Source: Moraxellaceae bacterium
GTDB lineage: Bacteria; Pseudomonadota; Gammaproteobacteria; Pseudomonadales; Moraxellaceae
Length of the DNA stretch: 64,000 nucleotides
Direction: 5' to 3'
Assembly (NCBI GenBank): GCA_004173455.1
Contig: SECL01000004.1
Coordinates: 1-64,000, forward strand
Position numbers and translations under genes: made by a program. Below the pieces are notes generated by a model. That model made no database searches. It worked only from the letters and a program-made list of their open reading frames with translations, and had not been told where the DNA came from. This document shows, one piece after another, positions 41,856 through 52,792 of this stretch (within the stretch, counting starts at the first letter, position 1; each line of letters opens with the position of its first letter).

Positions 41856-42383
41856 ATGGCAGCCCGTGGATTTATTGAGCTTTTGCGCCTCGCAGACTAC
41901 GGGCGGCAACGGCAACAGGGTGGGCAGGAAAACCAGAATACCCGCTGGTCAGGCATTAGCTTTCGATTTGCTGGTTATCAATTTGTAGCACCACTGGGAG
42001 AAGTGGCTGAAGTTGTACCAGTGCCCGGAAGTACCGCTATTCCCAGTGCCAAAAGCTGGATGCGTGGTTTGGCCAACGTGCGGGGACGCTTGCTGCCTTT
42101 GACAGATCTTGCCATGTTTCTGAGTTTGCCGGAAACCGAACTGACCCGATTAAGTAAAGTGATGATTGTGGATCAACCCAATAATTATGGGGGAGTTATT
42201 GTTGATCAGGTGATGGGGATTCATCACTTCAACAAGCAAAGTTATTTTAGTTCAAATGCGCAATTGCCGGATGCACTCGCGCAATATACCAGCGGCTATT
42301 TCGAACGTCATGGACAGCAGTGGCATGTTTTTCTATTTAGTAAGCTCATACAGGATCAGGCTTATCTGAATGCTTCTGCCTAG
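41856..42383 (+). CDS. pilI: CheW-like adaptor PilI
   Basis: The 175-residue protein has one CheW domain (about residues 30-165) with FRFAGYQFVAPLGEVAEVVPVP and VRGRLLPLTDLAMFL. It couples the receptor PilJ to the histidine kinase ChpA. It starts 2 bp after the pilH stop, so translation is probably coupled. The fold and neighbours leave little doubt. Confidence 0.94.
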   Translation: MAARGFIELLRLADYGRQRQQGGQENQNTRWSGISFRFAGYQFVAPLGEVAEVVPVPGSTAIPSAKSWMRGLANVRGRLLPLTDLAMFLSLPETELTRLSKVMIVDQPNNYGGVIVDQVMGIHHFNKQSYFSSNAQLPDALAQYTSGYFERHGQQWHVFLFSKLIQDQAYLNASA

Positions 42384-42430
42384 TAAGAGTTTATGGGGTC
42401 GCAGAGATAAAGAATTAGGGAGTTTTGGGA

Positions 42431-44524
42431 ATGAGTTTAAAATTGGGCGATAAAAAAACGCCTTTTTCGTTACGGGGTGGCAATTCAGGAACACCAAAGT
42501 GGCTTAAATATATTCAGTCATATTGGGATACTACAGCCTCTATTTTTGGTGACCCAAAACAAGCTAAACCTTTATTATGGCTGGGAATGGCGGGTCTGAT
42601 TGTTACACTGATTTCCATGGTTTACCTGTTTGTCAATGTGCCTAATGCCAATAACCTGACGCGTGATATTGGCGAATTGCGCCTGTTATCGCAGCAGATT
42701 TCACGTTATGCCACTGAAGCAGCAGTATCAGGCAATGTGAAAGCAGCACAGAATCTTAAAGTTTCTCAGGAAGAATTTAATGATCGCCTTTCTGATGTGC
42801 ATGATATTTATGGCACTAGCTCTGATTCCATTCAGGAAGTCGACAAGCTGTGGGGCAGTATTAATGATGGGGTAAGTCTGATTTTATCCCAACAAAAAAC
42901 TGTTAACTCGTTGAATGATATTGGGTTAAGTATTGCTGAGGCGATTCCTGATGTACAAGCTGAATACAACGTAGTTGTCGACGGCTTGGTGCGTCAAAAT
43001 GCACCGAATAGTCAGGTTGCACTAGCCAAAAACCAAGTATGGCTGGCTGAGCGGATTTTACGTTCGGTTAACTCTGTACTGACAGGGGATGAAGCTTCGG
43101 TTGCCTCTGCGGATGACTTTAGTACAGATGCTGAAGATTTTGGGCGTTATTTGAATGGTCAGTTGCGCGGTGATGCAGATCTGGGCGTTGAGAAAATTAC
43201 TGATTCTTCCTTGCGTAGTTCATTGCAATCCATTCAGGAAACATACACTGATGTGATTCAGGTTGCTGCATCCAAGGTTTTGGTTAACTCACCCAAGATT
43301 TCTCAAGTACGTAATGCGGCAGGACAGGTATTTACCCAGTCTGATGGCATGCTGAAAAAACTAAATGGCTTGTCCGATAGCGTCAATGCCCGTTATAACA
43401 ACTTTGTACCTGGTTTTATTCTGTTGTTGTCACTGGGTTTGATTGGTTATGCACTTAATCGCCTGTTTAGCTTACGTTCAAGAATTGATTTGGATCGCGC
43501 CCATCGGATTCAGGAAGAAAACGAACAGAACCAGATTGCAATTTTGCGCCTGCTGGACGAACTGGGTAATTTGGCTGATGGTGATTTAACCACCAACGCA
43601 ACGGTTTCTGAAGACTTTACCGGCGCTATTGCTGACTCGATTAACTTTGCGATTGACCAGTTGCGTGAACTGGTATCGCGGATTAACTCTACATCTGCAC
43701 AGGTAGCAGATTACTCTCAGGAAACTCAGTCTATTGCCATGCAATTGGCTGATGCGTCTGAACATCAAGCACAGGAAATTGCAGGGGCTTCTGCGGCAAT
43801 TAATGAAATGGCAGTGTCTATTGATCAGGTATCTGCCAATGCCATGGAATCTGCTGCGGTAGCTGAACGGTCGGTTGATATTGCTTATACCGGTGCTGAT
43901 GTGGTGCAACGCACTATTGAGGGTATGGATGTTATTCGTGAGCAGATTCAGGAAACTTCTAAACGTATTAAACGTCTGGGTGAATCTTCGCAGGAAATTG
44001 GTGACATCGTTTCGTTGATTAACGACATTGCTGACCAAACTAACATTCTGGCATTGAACGCGGCTATTCAGGCATCGATGGCAGGTGAGGCAGGTCGCGG
44101 TTTTGCGGTGGTAGCCGATGAAGTACAGCGTCTTGCAGAACGTTCTGCTGCGGCAACCAAGCAGATTGAAGGGTTGGTAAAAACCATTCAAAGTGATACC
44201 AACGAAGCTGTTATTTCGATGGAACAAACCACCAGTGAAGTTGTTCGTGGGGCACATTTGGCCAAAGATGCAGGTGTTGCACTTGATCAAGTCCAAACTG
44301 TATCTAGGACACTGGCTGATTTGATTCAGAATATTTCTGATGCAGCGCGTCAACAGGCGGCCTCTGCGGGTCATATTTCCAATACCATGAATGTTATTCA
44401 TGAAATTACAACTCAAACTACAACAGGCACAATCAACACCGCGAAGTCGGTAGGCGATTTGGCTGAAATGGCGGTTGAGTTGCGTGCTTCTGTGTCTGAC
44501 TTTAAGTTGCCAGAAGATCATTAA
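42431..44524 (+). CDS. pilJ: Type IV pilus methyl-accepting chemoreceptor PilJ
   Basis: The ATG at 42431 (697 residues) follows AGGGAG at a normal distance and is preferred over a TTG two codons upstream. The protein has a transmembrane helix near 50-72, a periplasmic helical ligand-binding region (about 75-320), a second transmembrane helix ([22 protein letters not shown]), a HAMP-like segment, and a cytoplasmic methyl-accepting domain with the signalling tip [21 protein letters not shown]. It should sense pilus or surface state and signal via PilI to ChpA. Confidence 0.95.
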   Translation: MSLKLGDKKTPFSLRGGNSGTPKWLKYIQSYWDTTASIFGDPKQAKPLLWLGMAGLIVTLISMVYLFVNVPNANNLTRDIGELRLLSQQISRYATEAAVSGNVKAAQNLKVSQEEFNDRLSDVHDIYGTSSDSIQEVDKLWGSINDGVSLILSQQKTVNSLNDIGLSIAEAIPDVQAEYNVVVDGLVRQNAPNSQVALAKNQVWLAERILRSVNSVLTGDEASVASADDFSTDAEDFGRYLNGQLRGDADLGVEKITDSSLRSSLQSIQETYTDVIQVAASKVLVNSPKISQVRNAAGQVFTQSDGMLKKLNGLSDSVNARYNNFVPGFILLLSLGLIGYALNRLFSLRSRIDLDRAHRIQEENEQNQIAILRLLDELGNLADGDLTTNATVSEDFTGAIADSINFAIDQLRELVSRINSTSAQVADYSQETQSIAMQLADASEHQAQEIAGASAAINEMAVSIDQVSANAMESAAVAERSVDIAYTGADVVQRTIEGMDVIREQIQETSKRIKRLGESSQEIGDIVSLINDIADQTNILALNAAIQASMAGEAGRGFAVVADEVQRLAERSAAATKQIEGLVKTIQSDTNEAVISMEQTTSEVVRGAHLAKDAGVALDQVQTVSRTLADLIQNISDAARQQAASAGHISNTMNVIHEITTQTTTGTINTAKSVGDLAEMAVELRASVSDFKLPEDH

Positions 44525-44548
44525 TGCCAATTAGTTGAGAGTGTCGTC

Positions 44549-45364
44549 ATGGATGAATTGGCACAAGATGGCTTTAAGTCTTTAATGGGTAATGAGCTTG
44601 CAACGTTGTGGCGCTCACTGATTGAGTCGCGTATTGGCATGGTGTTGCCAGCGCGACAACATCAGTTGTTTGAGCAACGTATTGTAAAAAACATGGTTCA
44701 ATACGCATTAGATGCCACAAGCTATTATCAATTGGTGTGCAAAGACAAGGCAGAGTGGCAACGGCTGGCTGAATCTCTCGTTGTTCATGAAACGTCTTTC
44801 TTTCGCCATCCTCCTTCCTTTGAGCTGGTTGAGCAGTATTTAGTAAAAGCCAATAAGTCAGTTAAACTCTGGAGTGTTGGCTGTTCCACTGGCGAAGAAG
44901 CGTGGTCCTTGGCCATGCTGGGTGATCGTTTTGCGATGTATGGTTATGAAGTGCTGGCGACAGACATTAGCCAGCAGGTATTACTGACGGCAAAAGAAGG
45001 GGTTTATCTGGCACGTAAAGCCGAGCAAATACCTGCTCGTTTTCGTTCCGGTTACGGCACTGCTTTAGGTCAGCACTACTGGCAAATCGCAGAGCATTTA
45101 AAGTCCAAAGTTTTTTTTCGACAGTTTAACTTAATGAATGTGGTTGGATTGCCGTTCAGGAAGTTGGACATTATTTATTGTCAAAATGTATTGATTTATT
45201 TTAAGAAATTTGACCGTCGTGATATTTTGAACGCTTTGGTCAAGTGTCTGGATATTGGTGGAATTCTGGTATTGGGACCTGGCGAAGTACTTGAGTGGCG
45301 TCATCCGCAATTGAAAAAAATTGAATGGTCAGGGACGCTGGCATATGAAAAAGTTTGCATCTGA
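44549..45364 (+). CDS. pilK: Chemotaxis methyltransferase PilK (CheR-like)
   Basis: The 271-residue protein is a CheR-type SAM-dependent methyltransferase: an N-terminal helical domain and VHETSFFRHPPSFELVEQYL, then the SAM-binding LWSVGCSTGEEAWSLAML and IIYCQNVLIYFKKFDRRD. It likely methylates glutamates of PilJ, opposite to ChpB. It lies between pilJ and chpA in the order known from Pseudomonas. Confidence 0.93.
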   Translation: MDELAQDGFKSLMGNELATLWRSLIESRIGMVLPARQHQLFEQRIVKNMVQYALDATSYYQLVCKDKAEWQRLAESLVVHETSFFRHPPSFELVEQYLVKANKSVKLWSVGCSTGEEAWSLAMLGDRFAMYGYEVLATDISQQVLLTAKEGVYLARKAEQIPARFRSGYGTALGQHYWQIAEHLKSKVFFRQFNLMNVVGLPFRKLDIIYCQNVLIYFKKFDRRDILNALVKCLDIGGILVLGPGEVLEWRHPQLKKIEWSGTLAYEKVCI

Positions 45365-45374
45365 ATTGGATAAT

Positions 45375-48300
45375 ATGAGCACTTCTTATAAAGAAACCAC
45401 ACAGCAATCTGCCATGGTACTGGGCTGGGTCATTGATTCGCTGGAAGAAACGCTGCAAAACGCCCGTGATATCGTTCAGACTGCCAAACAAGCTGCCCAA
45501 TTAAAAGAGGCAGGGGAATTGTTGCATCAGGTGAGTGGTACTCTGACCATGACCGAGCTACTTGACCCGCTTATACTGTCAGAGAGTTTGGAGCAATTGG
45601 CTGAAGCCATGGCTGTCAATAGTGTTGATTTTAGCCAGCAACCTGTATTGCTGAGTGGAATCCAAGTATTGAGTCGTGAGTTACAGCTGCTGCATCTAAC
45701 CAAACGCTTACAACCGTTAAGTATTTATCGTTCCGTTAAAGAAATTCGTACATTATTACAGGCACAAAAGCTCTCTACTGGCAGTGCCTACCCAAAACTT
45801 GATTATAACTTACTGGTTGAATCTAATCAGGTGCAATCCGTTTTGGATGATGACACCTGGCAGAAAACCACTTTAATTTATCGTCATTTGCTTAATGAGT
45901 TTTTATTAAATCCTCAACAGCAGGATAATCTGGAAAATCTGGTTAAGGTGGCACGTTTTTTTGCAGCAGGTGCCAATACTCTGCAAAATGCAGCCCTATG
46001 GCAAGTGTTGTCCCGTCTTCATCACGCCATGTTTGATGGAAAGGTGGATTTAAGCTCAGTTGCTTTAAAACATAGCTTAATTCGTCTGGAACGGATGCTG
46101 TCTCAAGAACAAGATGATGAAAGCATGCTGTTTGAACTGCTGGAGCTTTTTGAGCAGTTTAATCTTGAACATGAGTTTGCCCTGCATCAGCAAGCCATTA
46201 ATGCTGCGATGGATGATCGTAGTATTACTTCTCCATTGGTGCTGGACAAGATTCTGGCATTAGTTCAGGAAGCGCGCGTCAAGTTGTCACAACCTGCCAA
46301 AGTGGATGCAATTCAGGTCAAGCGTTTGCTGTCTGAGGCTGTACGTTTGCTCGAATTAACCGGCTGGCGGGATATCAGCACAGGGCTTGAGCAATTAATT
46401 CAGCAGGTTAATCATAATGGCCGTATGCAAACTGAAGATTTGCTGGATCATCTTAATGATATTGAACAGCAACTTAATCATCTAGTACAGGCATTTGAAA
46501 CCCAGTCCAATAGTTCGACCGAGCTGGATGATAGTAAGGTGATGAGCGACGCTCATAATGCCGTGGTACGGGAATCTCGGGTTGCACTGGAGTCCATTAA
46601 AAATCTGTTTTTTAACTATAGTTCTTCTAAACGCGATGTCACATTACTGGAAGATTTACCGCAGCGGTTTAATGAGTTAAAAGGCATTTTTGTGCTGTTG
46701 AACCTGAATCGGGCCGCATCGCTGGTCAGTCAGCTGGTAGAAACCCTAAATCAGACGCTATTAAAAAGTAACTATGTCACGAGCCGTGTACAAATTGACC
46801 TGATTGCCCAAGTGATTGCTTCACTGGAATATTATCTGGATCAGTTGGCAGCTCATTTTCACGATGAAAAAGTACTGGATAAACTAGAGCAAATATTACA
46901 ACAAGTTTACCAGTCGCAAGAAGACAGCACGATTGAACCCGTTGGCGGTGAAAAAATATTTCATGATGAAACTCCACTGGAGCTATTGTCATCAATAGAA
47001 GGGGATGCAATGTCTAAGCCCTCTCAGGAACAATCCAACCCAGGTGTTCCGCAGGCCTATCTTGATATTACATTGCCGGAAGATGATTTTTCCGAAGATG
47101 AAGATATTCGTGAAATATTTGTTGAGGAAGCCACCGAGGTTCTTGAGAGTCTGCAGGAAAACTTCCCACAATGGGCTAGCCAACCGAAAGACTTTGCCGT
47201 GCTTAAGGAAGTTCGTCGCTCATTTCATACGCTAAAAGGCTCGGGTCGTATGGTGGGTGCCAAAGCTTCTGCAGAACTTGCTTGGTCAATTGAAAATATG
47301 CTTAACCGAGTACTGGACAATACGGTTGAAGTAACGCCAGTGATGTTGGAGTTGATTTCAAATGTATTGGCGATTTATCCAGAATTGGTTGAAAAGTTTG
47401 AATCTCAGCAGAAAATTTCCCTTGAGTTAAGGCCTTATATTGTGGTTGCCAACTTATTGGGCAAAGGTCAACCAGTTGAAGCGAGCCAGTTGCCGTGGAC
47501 ACAATCAGACACTGCGCCTAGTTCAGTGGTTCAAATTGATCAAGCTGAAAACACGATTGTAAATACAGAAGAACCAAATTCAATTGATCCCACTGTTGCG
47601 CAAGACAGTAAAGCTGTTGAGCAGCAAGATCCTATGGAGGATCAGGAAGGCCTCAATATTTTTGTTGAGGAAGCGGAAGAACATATTGAAGTCCTGCACG
47701 CCTTTATTGCTGATGAAGATGCACATGATGAAGTACCTGATGATGTGATTCGTGCATTGCATACCTTGCGCGGTAGTGCAGCCATGTCGCATGTAGATTC
47801 TATTTATCGGTTGGCGGGTGCATTGGAAGAAGAGTTTAAACGCCTAATCCGTATGCATTTGGCCGTTTCAACAACTCATATTGGGTTTTTAGAGCAGTTT
47901 GTACAATGTGTGGGTACTCATCTGGAAGCTTTGGAAGATGGCAAAGCATTGCCGCTTGAAGCCCATGATCTGGACTTAATTGAACAGGTGAGTCAGGTCA
48001 CACAGCAGGCAGCACAGGAAGAAACTGCTGCGATTGCAGGCGGCGCACCTTCCAATGCTGGGCTGGTTTCGCAGTTGCTTACTTTGCCACTGGATGAGCT
48101 TCTGGATGCTGAGTATGAACTTGAAGAGCACTTACATCGTGACGATATTAAAGAGTATCTAACCACACTAACCACTCAGAGCCAGCAATTGCACCAAGCT
48201 GCACTGGCAACACCGATTACACCATTACAGCAGCTTACTCAATATCTGGCCAATGTTTATTATAAGTTAAAAGATGTTCCACCTAGAGCGATTGAACCCA

Positions 48301-51300
48301 ACCATGTGGAGTGCTTGTTAAGTGCCCATTATGCGCTGACTGAAATTTTTGATGCTTTGGCAGCCACACAAAAGCCAACTTTGGATATGCAGCTAATCGA
48401 AGAATTAAGCGATATTCTGGCACATGACTTTAATGCGGCTTGTCTGGCTGAGCTGGAAGAAGAAGTCACTGAAATTGTAGAAGAGGGTGATAATACAGAT
48501 GATATATCATCAGAAATCGCAGAATCAGCCACTATTGAACCAATTGCCGACAGCTTAGAAAACGAAACCACAGACGCTGAACCTGAGGCTGTAAAAGCGG
48601 ATACCTCGCTGCCACCAGCGCAACCAGCCATTGCTGCTCAAAGTTCAATAACGCCTGCTATAGATGATCAGGTGGATGATGAACTGCTTGAAATCTTTAT
48701 GGAAGAAGCAGAGGAGCTGGTAAATGAAATTGACCAGAGCTTTGTATTGTGGCAGCACAATCCATCTGATATTGAGCCACTAAAAATCCTGCAACGCCAT
48801 CTGCATACCTTGAAAGGGGGCGCAAGGATGGCACAGGTTAGCAGTTTGGGTGATTTCGGTCATGAACTTGAAACTGTCTATGAACGACTGGTCAATGGCA
48901 ACTTGCAGTCCACACCTGCATTAATTCAATTTATGCGTCATGCTCAGGATATTGTGGCTGAGCAGGTAGAGCAATTACAGTTACATGGAACATCATTCTT
49001 TGCTGAAGCAGAGCTGGATTTATTACGTCGCTATCTTGCTAGCGGAGATGCCGGTATTCTGGCTCAGGCCAGTTCTAGCGCCGTATCTAAAGTAGCTGCT
49101 GCCCCTGTGGTTGCCCCAGAAAAAGCAAATGTTAGTGCGCCTTCAAAAGATTTGGCTCAACTGGCGGATCAGGGTGACATCAATAAAGCGCCTTCTGCCA
49201 AAGCACCTGCGCCCAAAAAACCGACTGGCCAAACAACAACGCAGACCGTACCAAAGCAGGGTCAGCCGCAGCAAATTGTCAGTGCTGTTCATGGTAACAA
49301 TATAAGTGCGACACGTCACTCGTATGCCAGTGCTCAGGAATGGACTGATGAGGAGCGGCCAGAAGCAGAAATGCTCAGTTTGTTCCTTGAAGAAGCACAA
49401 GAGCAGGTTGAGCAAAGTAATCAATTATTACAGCAATGGCTCAAGGACAGTAAAGACAGACGTGCCTTGCTTGAGCTGCAACGTAGCTTGCACACCATGA
49501 AAGGTGGTGCGCGTATGGCAGGTATTAGCAGCGTGGCCAATTTTGCCCATGAGCTTGAATTTGTTTATGAAGATTTGGCAACTGCTCAAAACACATTGCC
49601 GCCACTGGTTGGCAGCTTTTTACAACTATGCCATGACTGGCTCAGCGATGCCATTTCGGTATTAGAACATAATAGACAACCTGTAGAACCAGTGGTATTG
49701 ATTCAAACGCTTCAACGTTTCCGCAAGGACGCTGATAGCTTGGTGAGCTTGCCACGCTTTGATGAGGATGATCAGCAATTCCGTGAAGATTATGCTGGTC
49801 AAACCTTGTTTGAACAGGACAATATTGCTGAAATTCATGGTGATGGTACAGAACCGCCTTCCATGTTTGGCCTGTTTGCAAGCCAGAATGCTGAACAGAC
49901 TTCAAGCAACGAGATGATTCGTGTTTCTGCCAGCTTGATGGAAAAAATGATTAACCTTGCGGGTGAAAATGCGATTAACCGTGGTCGCATTGAGATGGGG
50001 GTTAATAACATCGGCTTTGTGCTGGATGAAATGGGACTTACCATTGCACGTCTGGCTGAGCAGTTGCGTCGTATGGAAGGTGAGCTTGAATCACAGATAT
50101 TGGCGCGTCATGAGCAGGAACGTGAGCAATATACTGATTTTGATCCGCTGGAAATGGATCAGTATTCATCTCTTAATCAGTTATCAAAATCATTGGCAGA
50201 GTCAGCGTCTGACTTAGTGGATTTTAAAAATACCCTAACCGATAAGATTCGTGATACTGAAAACCTGCTATTGCAACAATCACGTATTCAATCCGAATTG
50301 CAAGATGGCCTGATGAATTCGCGTTTGGTGCCATTCTCCCGAATGTTACCCCGTTTGCAACGTGTTGTTCGACAGACTTCGGTTGAATTAAACAAACCTG
50401 CTGAACTGATCATTAATAATGCTGAAGGCGAGCTGGATCGTACCATTCTGGATCGCATGGTTGCGCCATTAGAACACATGCTGCGTAACGCAGTGGATCA
50501 TGGTCTGGAAACGCAAGAGCAACGTGTAGCAGCCGGTAAAGCTGAGCTTGGCCAAATTGAGTTGAATGTTGAGCGGCAAGGCAATGAAATTATTCTGACG
50601 CTTGAAGATAATGGGAAAGGGATTAATATTCAGGCGGTGCGTCAAAAAGCCATTGAACGTGGACTGATTAATGCAGATTCCAAACTCAATGACTACGACG
50701 TGATGCAATTTATTTTCCATGCTGGCCTGTCTACTGCCGACAAAGTCACCCAGATTTCTGGTCGTGGCGTGGGCATGGATGTGGTGCAAAGCGAAATCAA
50801 ATTGCTGGGCGGTACTGTGCATGTGGATTCTGTGCCGGGCAAAGGGACACGTTTTACCATGCGCCTACCACTCACTGTGGCTGTGGCCGATGCCCTAATG
50901 GTACGTGTGGCAGATCGCCAGTTCGCCATTCCATTGTCACAAATTGACCGGATTGTCCGCGTATCACCTGTGGCGCTGGAACAATATTATCAAAGCCATG
51001 ATGAAAGCTTTAATCTGGATGGCCAAAACTATCGTTTAAGATATCTGGGTGAATTTATTCAGGGTCTAAAAGCACCCCAACTTCAATCACAAAGCATGTC
51101 ATTGCCTGTATTGCTGATCAAAGGTATGGGTCATTCCACTGCGATTCAGGTTGACCAATTGGTAGGTTCACGGGCTGAAATTGTGGTTAAACCCGTTGGC
51201 CAGCAATTAACTTCGATTGATATGATTTCAGGGGCAACGATTCTGGGTGATGGGTCAGTCACTGTGATTTTAGATGCGCAGGCGTTGGCTCGCCGTGCTG

Positions 51301-51749
51301 CTGCAACTGTCCGCAATCAGGCTGCCAATATCCAGAAAGTCGCTGAAACAGCACCCAAGCAGGAAAGCAAAAAACGTACGGTCATGGTGGTCGATGACTC
51401 TGTGACTGTGCGTAAGGTAACCTCACGTCTGCTTGAGCGTCAGGGCTATGAAGTGGTCACCGCTAAAGATGGTGTAGATGCGATTGAAAAACTGGAAGAA
51501 GTGACACCAGATATCATGCTGCTTGATATTGAAATGCCGCGTATGGATGGTTTTGAAGTGGCGACACTGGTACGTCATAATGAACGTACGCATGAATTGC
51601 CTATTATTATGATTACCTCGCGTACTGGTGAAAAACACCGCGAGCGTGCATTTTTAACAGGCGTAAATGCCTATATGGGTAAACCATTTCAGGAAGCTGA
51701 GCTGCTACAGAATATTGAAGAGTTACTTGCAGCCGTAAGCAATGGATGA
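45375..51749 (+). CDS. chpA: Hybrid histidine kinase ChpA
   Basis: From the preferred ATG at 45375 (2124 residues; alternative ATGs at 45321 and 45345) this CheA-like kinase carries four canonical His phosphotransfer modules with histidines at about 618 (HTLKGSGRM), 796 (HTLRGSAAMS), 1144 (HTLKGGARMA) and 1373 (HTMKGGARMA). The N-terminal 580 residues are helical and probably hold degenerate HPt-like modules (for example HQVSGTLTM). A dimerisation and ATPase core follows (N box NAVDHGLE with Asn1705, G boxes EDNGKGIN and GRGVGMDVV), then a CheW domain and a C-terminal receiver (Asp2051 in LLDIEMPRMDG). It phosphorylates PilG and PilH. Confidence 0.95.
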   Translation: MSTSYKETTQQSAMVLGWVIDSLEETLQNARDIVQTAKQAAQLKEAGELLHQVSGTLTMTELLDPLILSESLEQLAEAMAVNSVDFSQQPVLLSGIQVLSRELQLLHLTKRLQPLSIYRSVKEIRTLLQAQKLSTGSAYPKLDYNLLVESNQVQSVLDDDTWQKTTLIYRHLLNEFLLNPQQQDNLENLVKVARFFAAGANTLQNAALWQVLSRLHHAMFDGKVDLSSVALKHSLIRLERMLSQEQDDESMLFELLELFEQFNLEHEFALHQQAINAAMDDRSITSPLVLDKILALVQEARVKLSQPAKVDAIQVKRLLSEAVRLLELTGWRDISTGLEQLIQQVNHNGRMQTEDLLDHLNDIEQQLNHLVQAFETQSNSSTELDDSKVMSDAHNAVVRESRVALESIKNLFFNYSSSKRDVTLLEDLPQRFNELKGIFVLLNLNRAASLVSQLVETLNQTLLKSNYVTSRVQIDLIAQVIASLEYYLDQLAAHFHDEKVLDKLEQILQQVYQSQEDSTIEPVGGEKIFHDETPLELLSSIEGDAMSKPSQEQSNPGVPQAYLDITLPEDDFSEDEDIREIFVEEATEVLESLQENFPQWASQPKDFAVLKEVRRSFHTLKGSGRMVGAKASAELAWSIENMLNRVLDNTVEVTPVMLELISNVLAIYPELVEKFESQQKISLELRPYIVVANLLGKGQPVEASQLPWTQSDTAPSSVVQIDQAENTIVNTEEPNSIDPTVAQDSKAVEQQDPMEDQEGLNIFVEEAEEHIEVLHAFIADEDAHDEVPDDVIRALHTLRGSAAMSHVDSIYRLAGALEEEFKRLIRMHLAVSTTHIGFLEQFVQCVGTHLEALEDGKALPLEAHDLDLIEQVSQVTQQAAQEETAAIAGGAPSNAGLVSQLLTLPLDELLDAEYELEEHLHRDDIKEYLTTLTTQSQQLHQAALATPITPLQQLTQYLANVYYKLKDVPPRAIEPNHVECLLSAHYALTEIFDALAATQKPTLDMQLIEELSDILAHDFNAACLAELEEEVTEIVEEGDNTDDISSEIAESATIEPIADSLENETTDAEPEAVKADTSLPPAQPAIAAQSSITPAIDDQVDDELLEIFMEEAEELVNEIDQSFVLWQHNPSDIEPLKILQRHLHTLKGGARMAQVSSLGDFGHELETVYERLVNGNLQSTPALIQFMRHAQDIVAEQVEQLQLHGTSFFAEAELDLLRRYLASGDAGILAQASSSAVSKVAAAPVVAPEKANVSAPSKDLAQLADQGDINKAPSAKAPAPKKPTGQTTTQTVPKQGQPQQIVSAVHGNNISATRHSYASAQEWTDEERPEAEMLSLFLEEAQEQVEQSNQLLQQWLKDSKDRRALLELQRSLHTMKGGARMAGISSVANFAHELEFVYEDLATAQNTLPPLVGSFLQLCHDWLSDAISVLEHNRQPVEPVVLIQTLQRFRKDADSLVSLPRFDEDDQQFREDYAGQTLFEQDNIAEIHGDGTEPPSMFGLFASQNAEQTSSNEMIRVSASLMEKMINLAGENAINRGRIEMGVNNIGFVLDEMGLTIARLAEQLRRMEGELESQILARHEQEREQYTDFDPLEMDQYSSLNQLSKSLAESASDLVDFKNTLTDKIRDTENLLLQQSRIQSELQDGLMNSRLVPFSRMLPRLQRVVRQTSVELNKPAELIINNAEGELDRTILDRMVAPLEHMLRNAVDHGLETQEQRVAAGKAELGQIELNVERQGNEIILTLEDNGKGINIQAVRQKAIERGLINADSKLNDYDVMQFIFHAGLSTADKVTQISGRGVGMDVVQSEIKLLGGTVHVDSVPGKGTRFTMRLPLTVAVADALMVRVADRQFAIPLSQIDRIVRVSPVALEQYYQSHDESFNLDGQNYRLRYLGEFIQGLKAPQLQSQSMSLPVLLIKGMGHSTAIQVDQLVGSRAEIVVKPVGQQLTSIDMISGATILGDGSVTVILDAQALARRAAATVRNQAANIQKVAETAPKQESKKRTVMVVDDSVTVRKVTSRLLERQGYEVVTAKDGVDAIEKLEEVTPDIMLLDIEMPRMDGFEVATLVRHNERTHELPIIMITSRTGEKHRERAFLTGVNAYMGKPFQEAELLQNIEELLAAVSNG

Positions 51750-51805
51750 CTTGATATTCCTTAAGTATGGTTTTGATGTGGCATTAATGCTGTAGTAGTG
51801 GTGAG

Positions 51806-52792
51806 ATGATTCCAAAGTTAATCATCGTTGCAGATGACGCAAGACAACGCCATGCCCTGACCGATGTGAGTCAGGCGTGTGGCTTTGAAATTTTGCATTG
51901 CGTGGCGTCGAGGCAATTTGATCCTAGCATTGCCCAGCAACAGCCTGATCTTTGGATTATTGATGTTGATAATGAAGATGATTTGCTAGAGCTGATTGGC
52001 TATGATCAGCCCCTGTTAATGGGTATGACTATAGCTCCGGCTTTTACCGAGCAGGTGCTTTATAAACGCTGGAAACAGGGTATTAGTCGCAAGTTGCTCA
52101 CCTTGTTAAGTGACAAGGTTCCTATTCTAAACGATAGTGCTGCCATGAAATCAGCACTGGCAGGGAATGCCAAACAAATCCTGAGTGCTAGTTTGTTGCC
52201 TACGGCATGGCGGGTGGTATTGCTTGCTGCTTCCATGGGCGGCTTGGAAGCTGTCAAAGCTTTTCTGGATCAGGTTTCCAATGATTTGCCAGTCATTTTT
52301 TTACTGGTCCAGCATATTGATCCTTATATGCAATCACAGCTTCCCCGTATTTTGAGTCGCCATAATCAATGGACATTTGAGATTCTTAATCAATCCGAGA
52401 TGTCGATGGATATGGGAAAAGTCTATATTGTACCTGTCCAGCACCAGATAAATTTTGATCGGCAAGGGCGGGTCATGATGCAAACAGACAGTTGGCCGGG
52501 AGCTTATCAGCCCTCTATCACTACCATGATTCATCGTGCCAGTACTGTATTTAGGAATCAGTTATTAACGATTGTATTTAGTGGCATGGGTGATGATGGT
52601 AGTCATTCGGCAGCTTATCAAGTGAATTGTGGCGGCAAAATCTGGGCACAAACCTCAGAAAGTTGCACTTCATCCAGCCAGCCCGATCAGATGCGGGCTA
52701 CCGGTCAGGTTTGTTTCAACGAAACACCAGAAGGGCTAGCACAACAGCTTGTCCTTGAATATAGACAAAGTAGAGAGAATCGTAATGAATAA
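51806..52792 (+). CDS. chpB: Chemotaxis methylesterase ChpB (CheB-like)
   Basis: The 328-residue protein has the CheB catalytic domain with Ser143 in AASMGGLEA, His170 in LVQHIDP and Asp263 in SGMGDDGS, the full triad. The N-terminal 125 residues resemble a receiver but lack a good phospho-Asp context (DLWIIDVDNEDD), so control by phosphorylation is doubtful. It should demethylate PilJ, opposing PilK. The start has a GGTGAG ribosome site. Its stop overlaps the chpC start. Confidence 0.92.
   Translation: MIPKLIIVADDARQRHALTDVSQACGFEILHCVASRQFDPSIAQQQPDLWIIDVDNEDDLLELIGYDQPLLMGMTIAPAFTEQVLYKRWKQGISRKLLTLLSDKVPILNDSAAMKSALAGNAKQILSASLLPTAWRVVLLAASMGGLEAVKAFLDQVSNDLPVIFLLVQHIDPYMQSQLPRILSRHNQWTFEILNQSEMSMDMGKVYIVPVQHQINFDRQGRVMMQTDSWPGAYQPSITTMIHRASTVFRNQLLTIVFSGMGDDGSHSAAYQVNCGGKIWAQTSESCTSSSQPDQMRATGQVCFNETPEGLAQQLVLEYRQSRENRNE

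Noticed and set aside
43586-44530. 314-codon open frame antisense to pilJ
   Set aside because: It mirrors the conserved signalling domain of PilJ. Its His/Cys/Arg-rich composition is typical of shadow translation.
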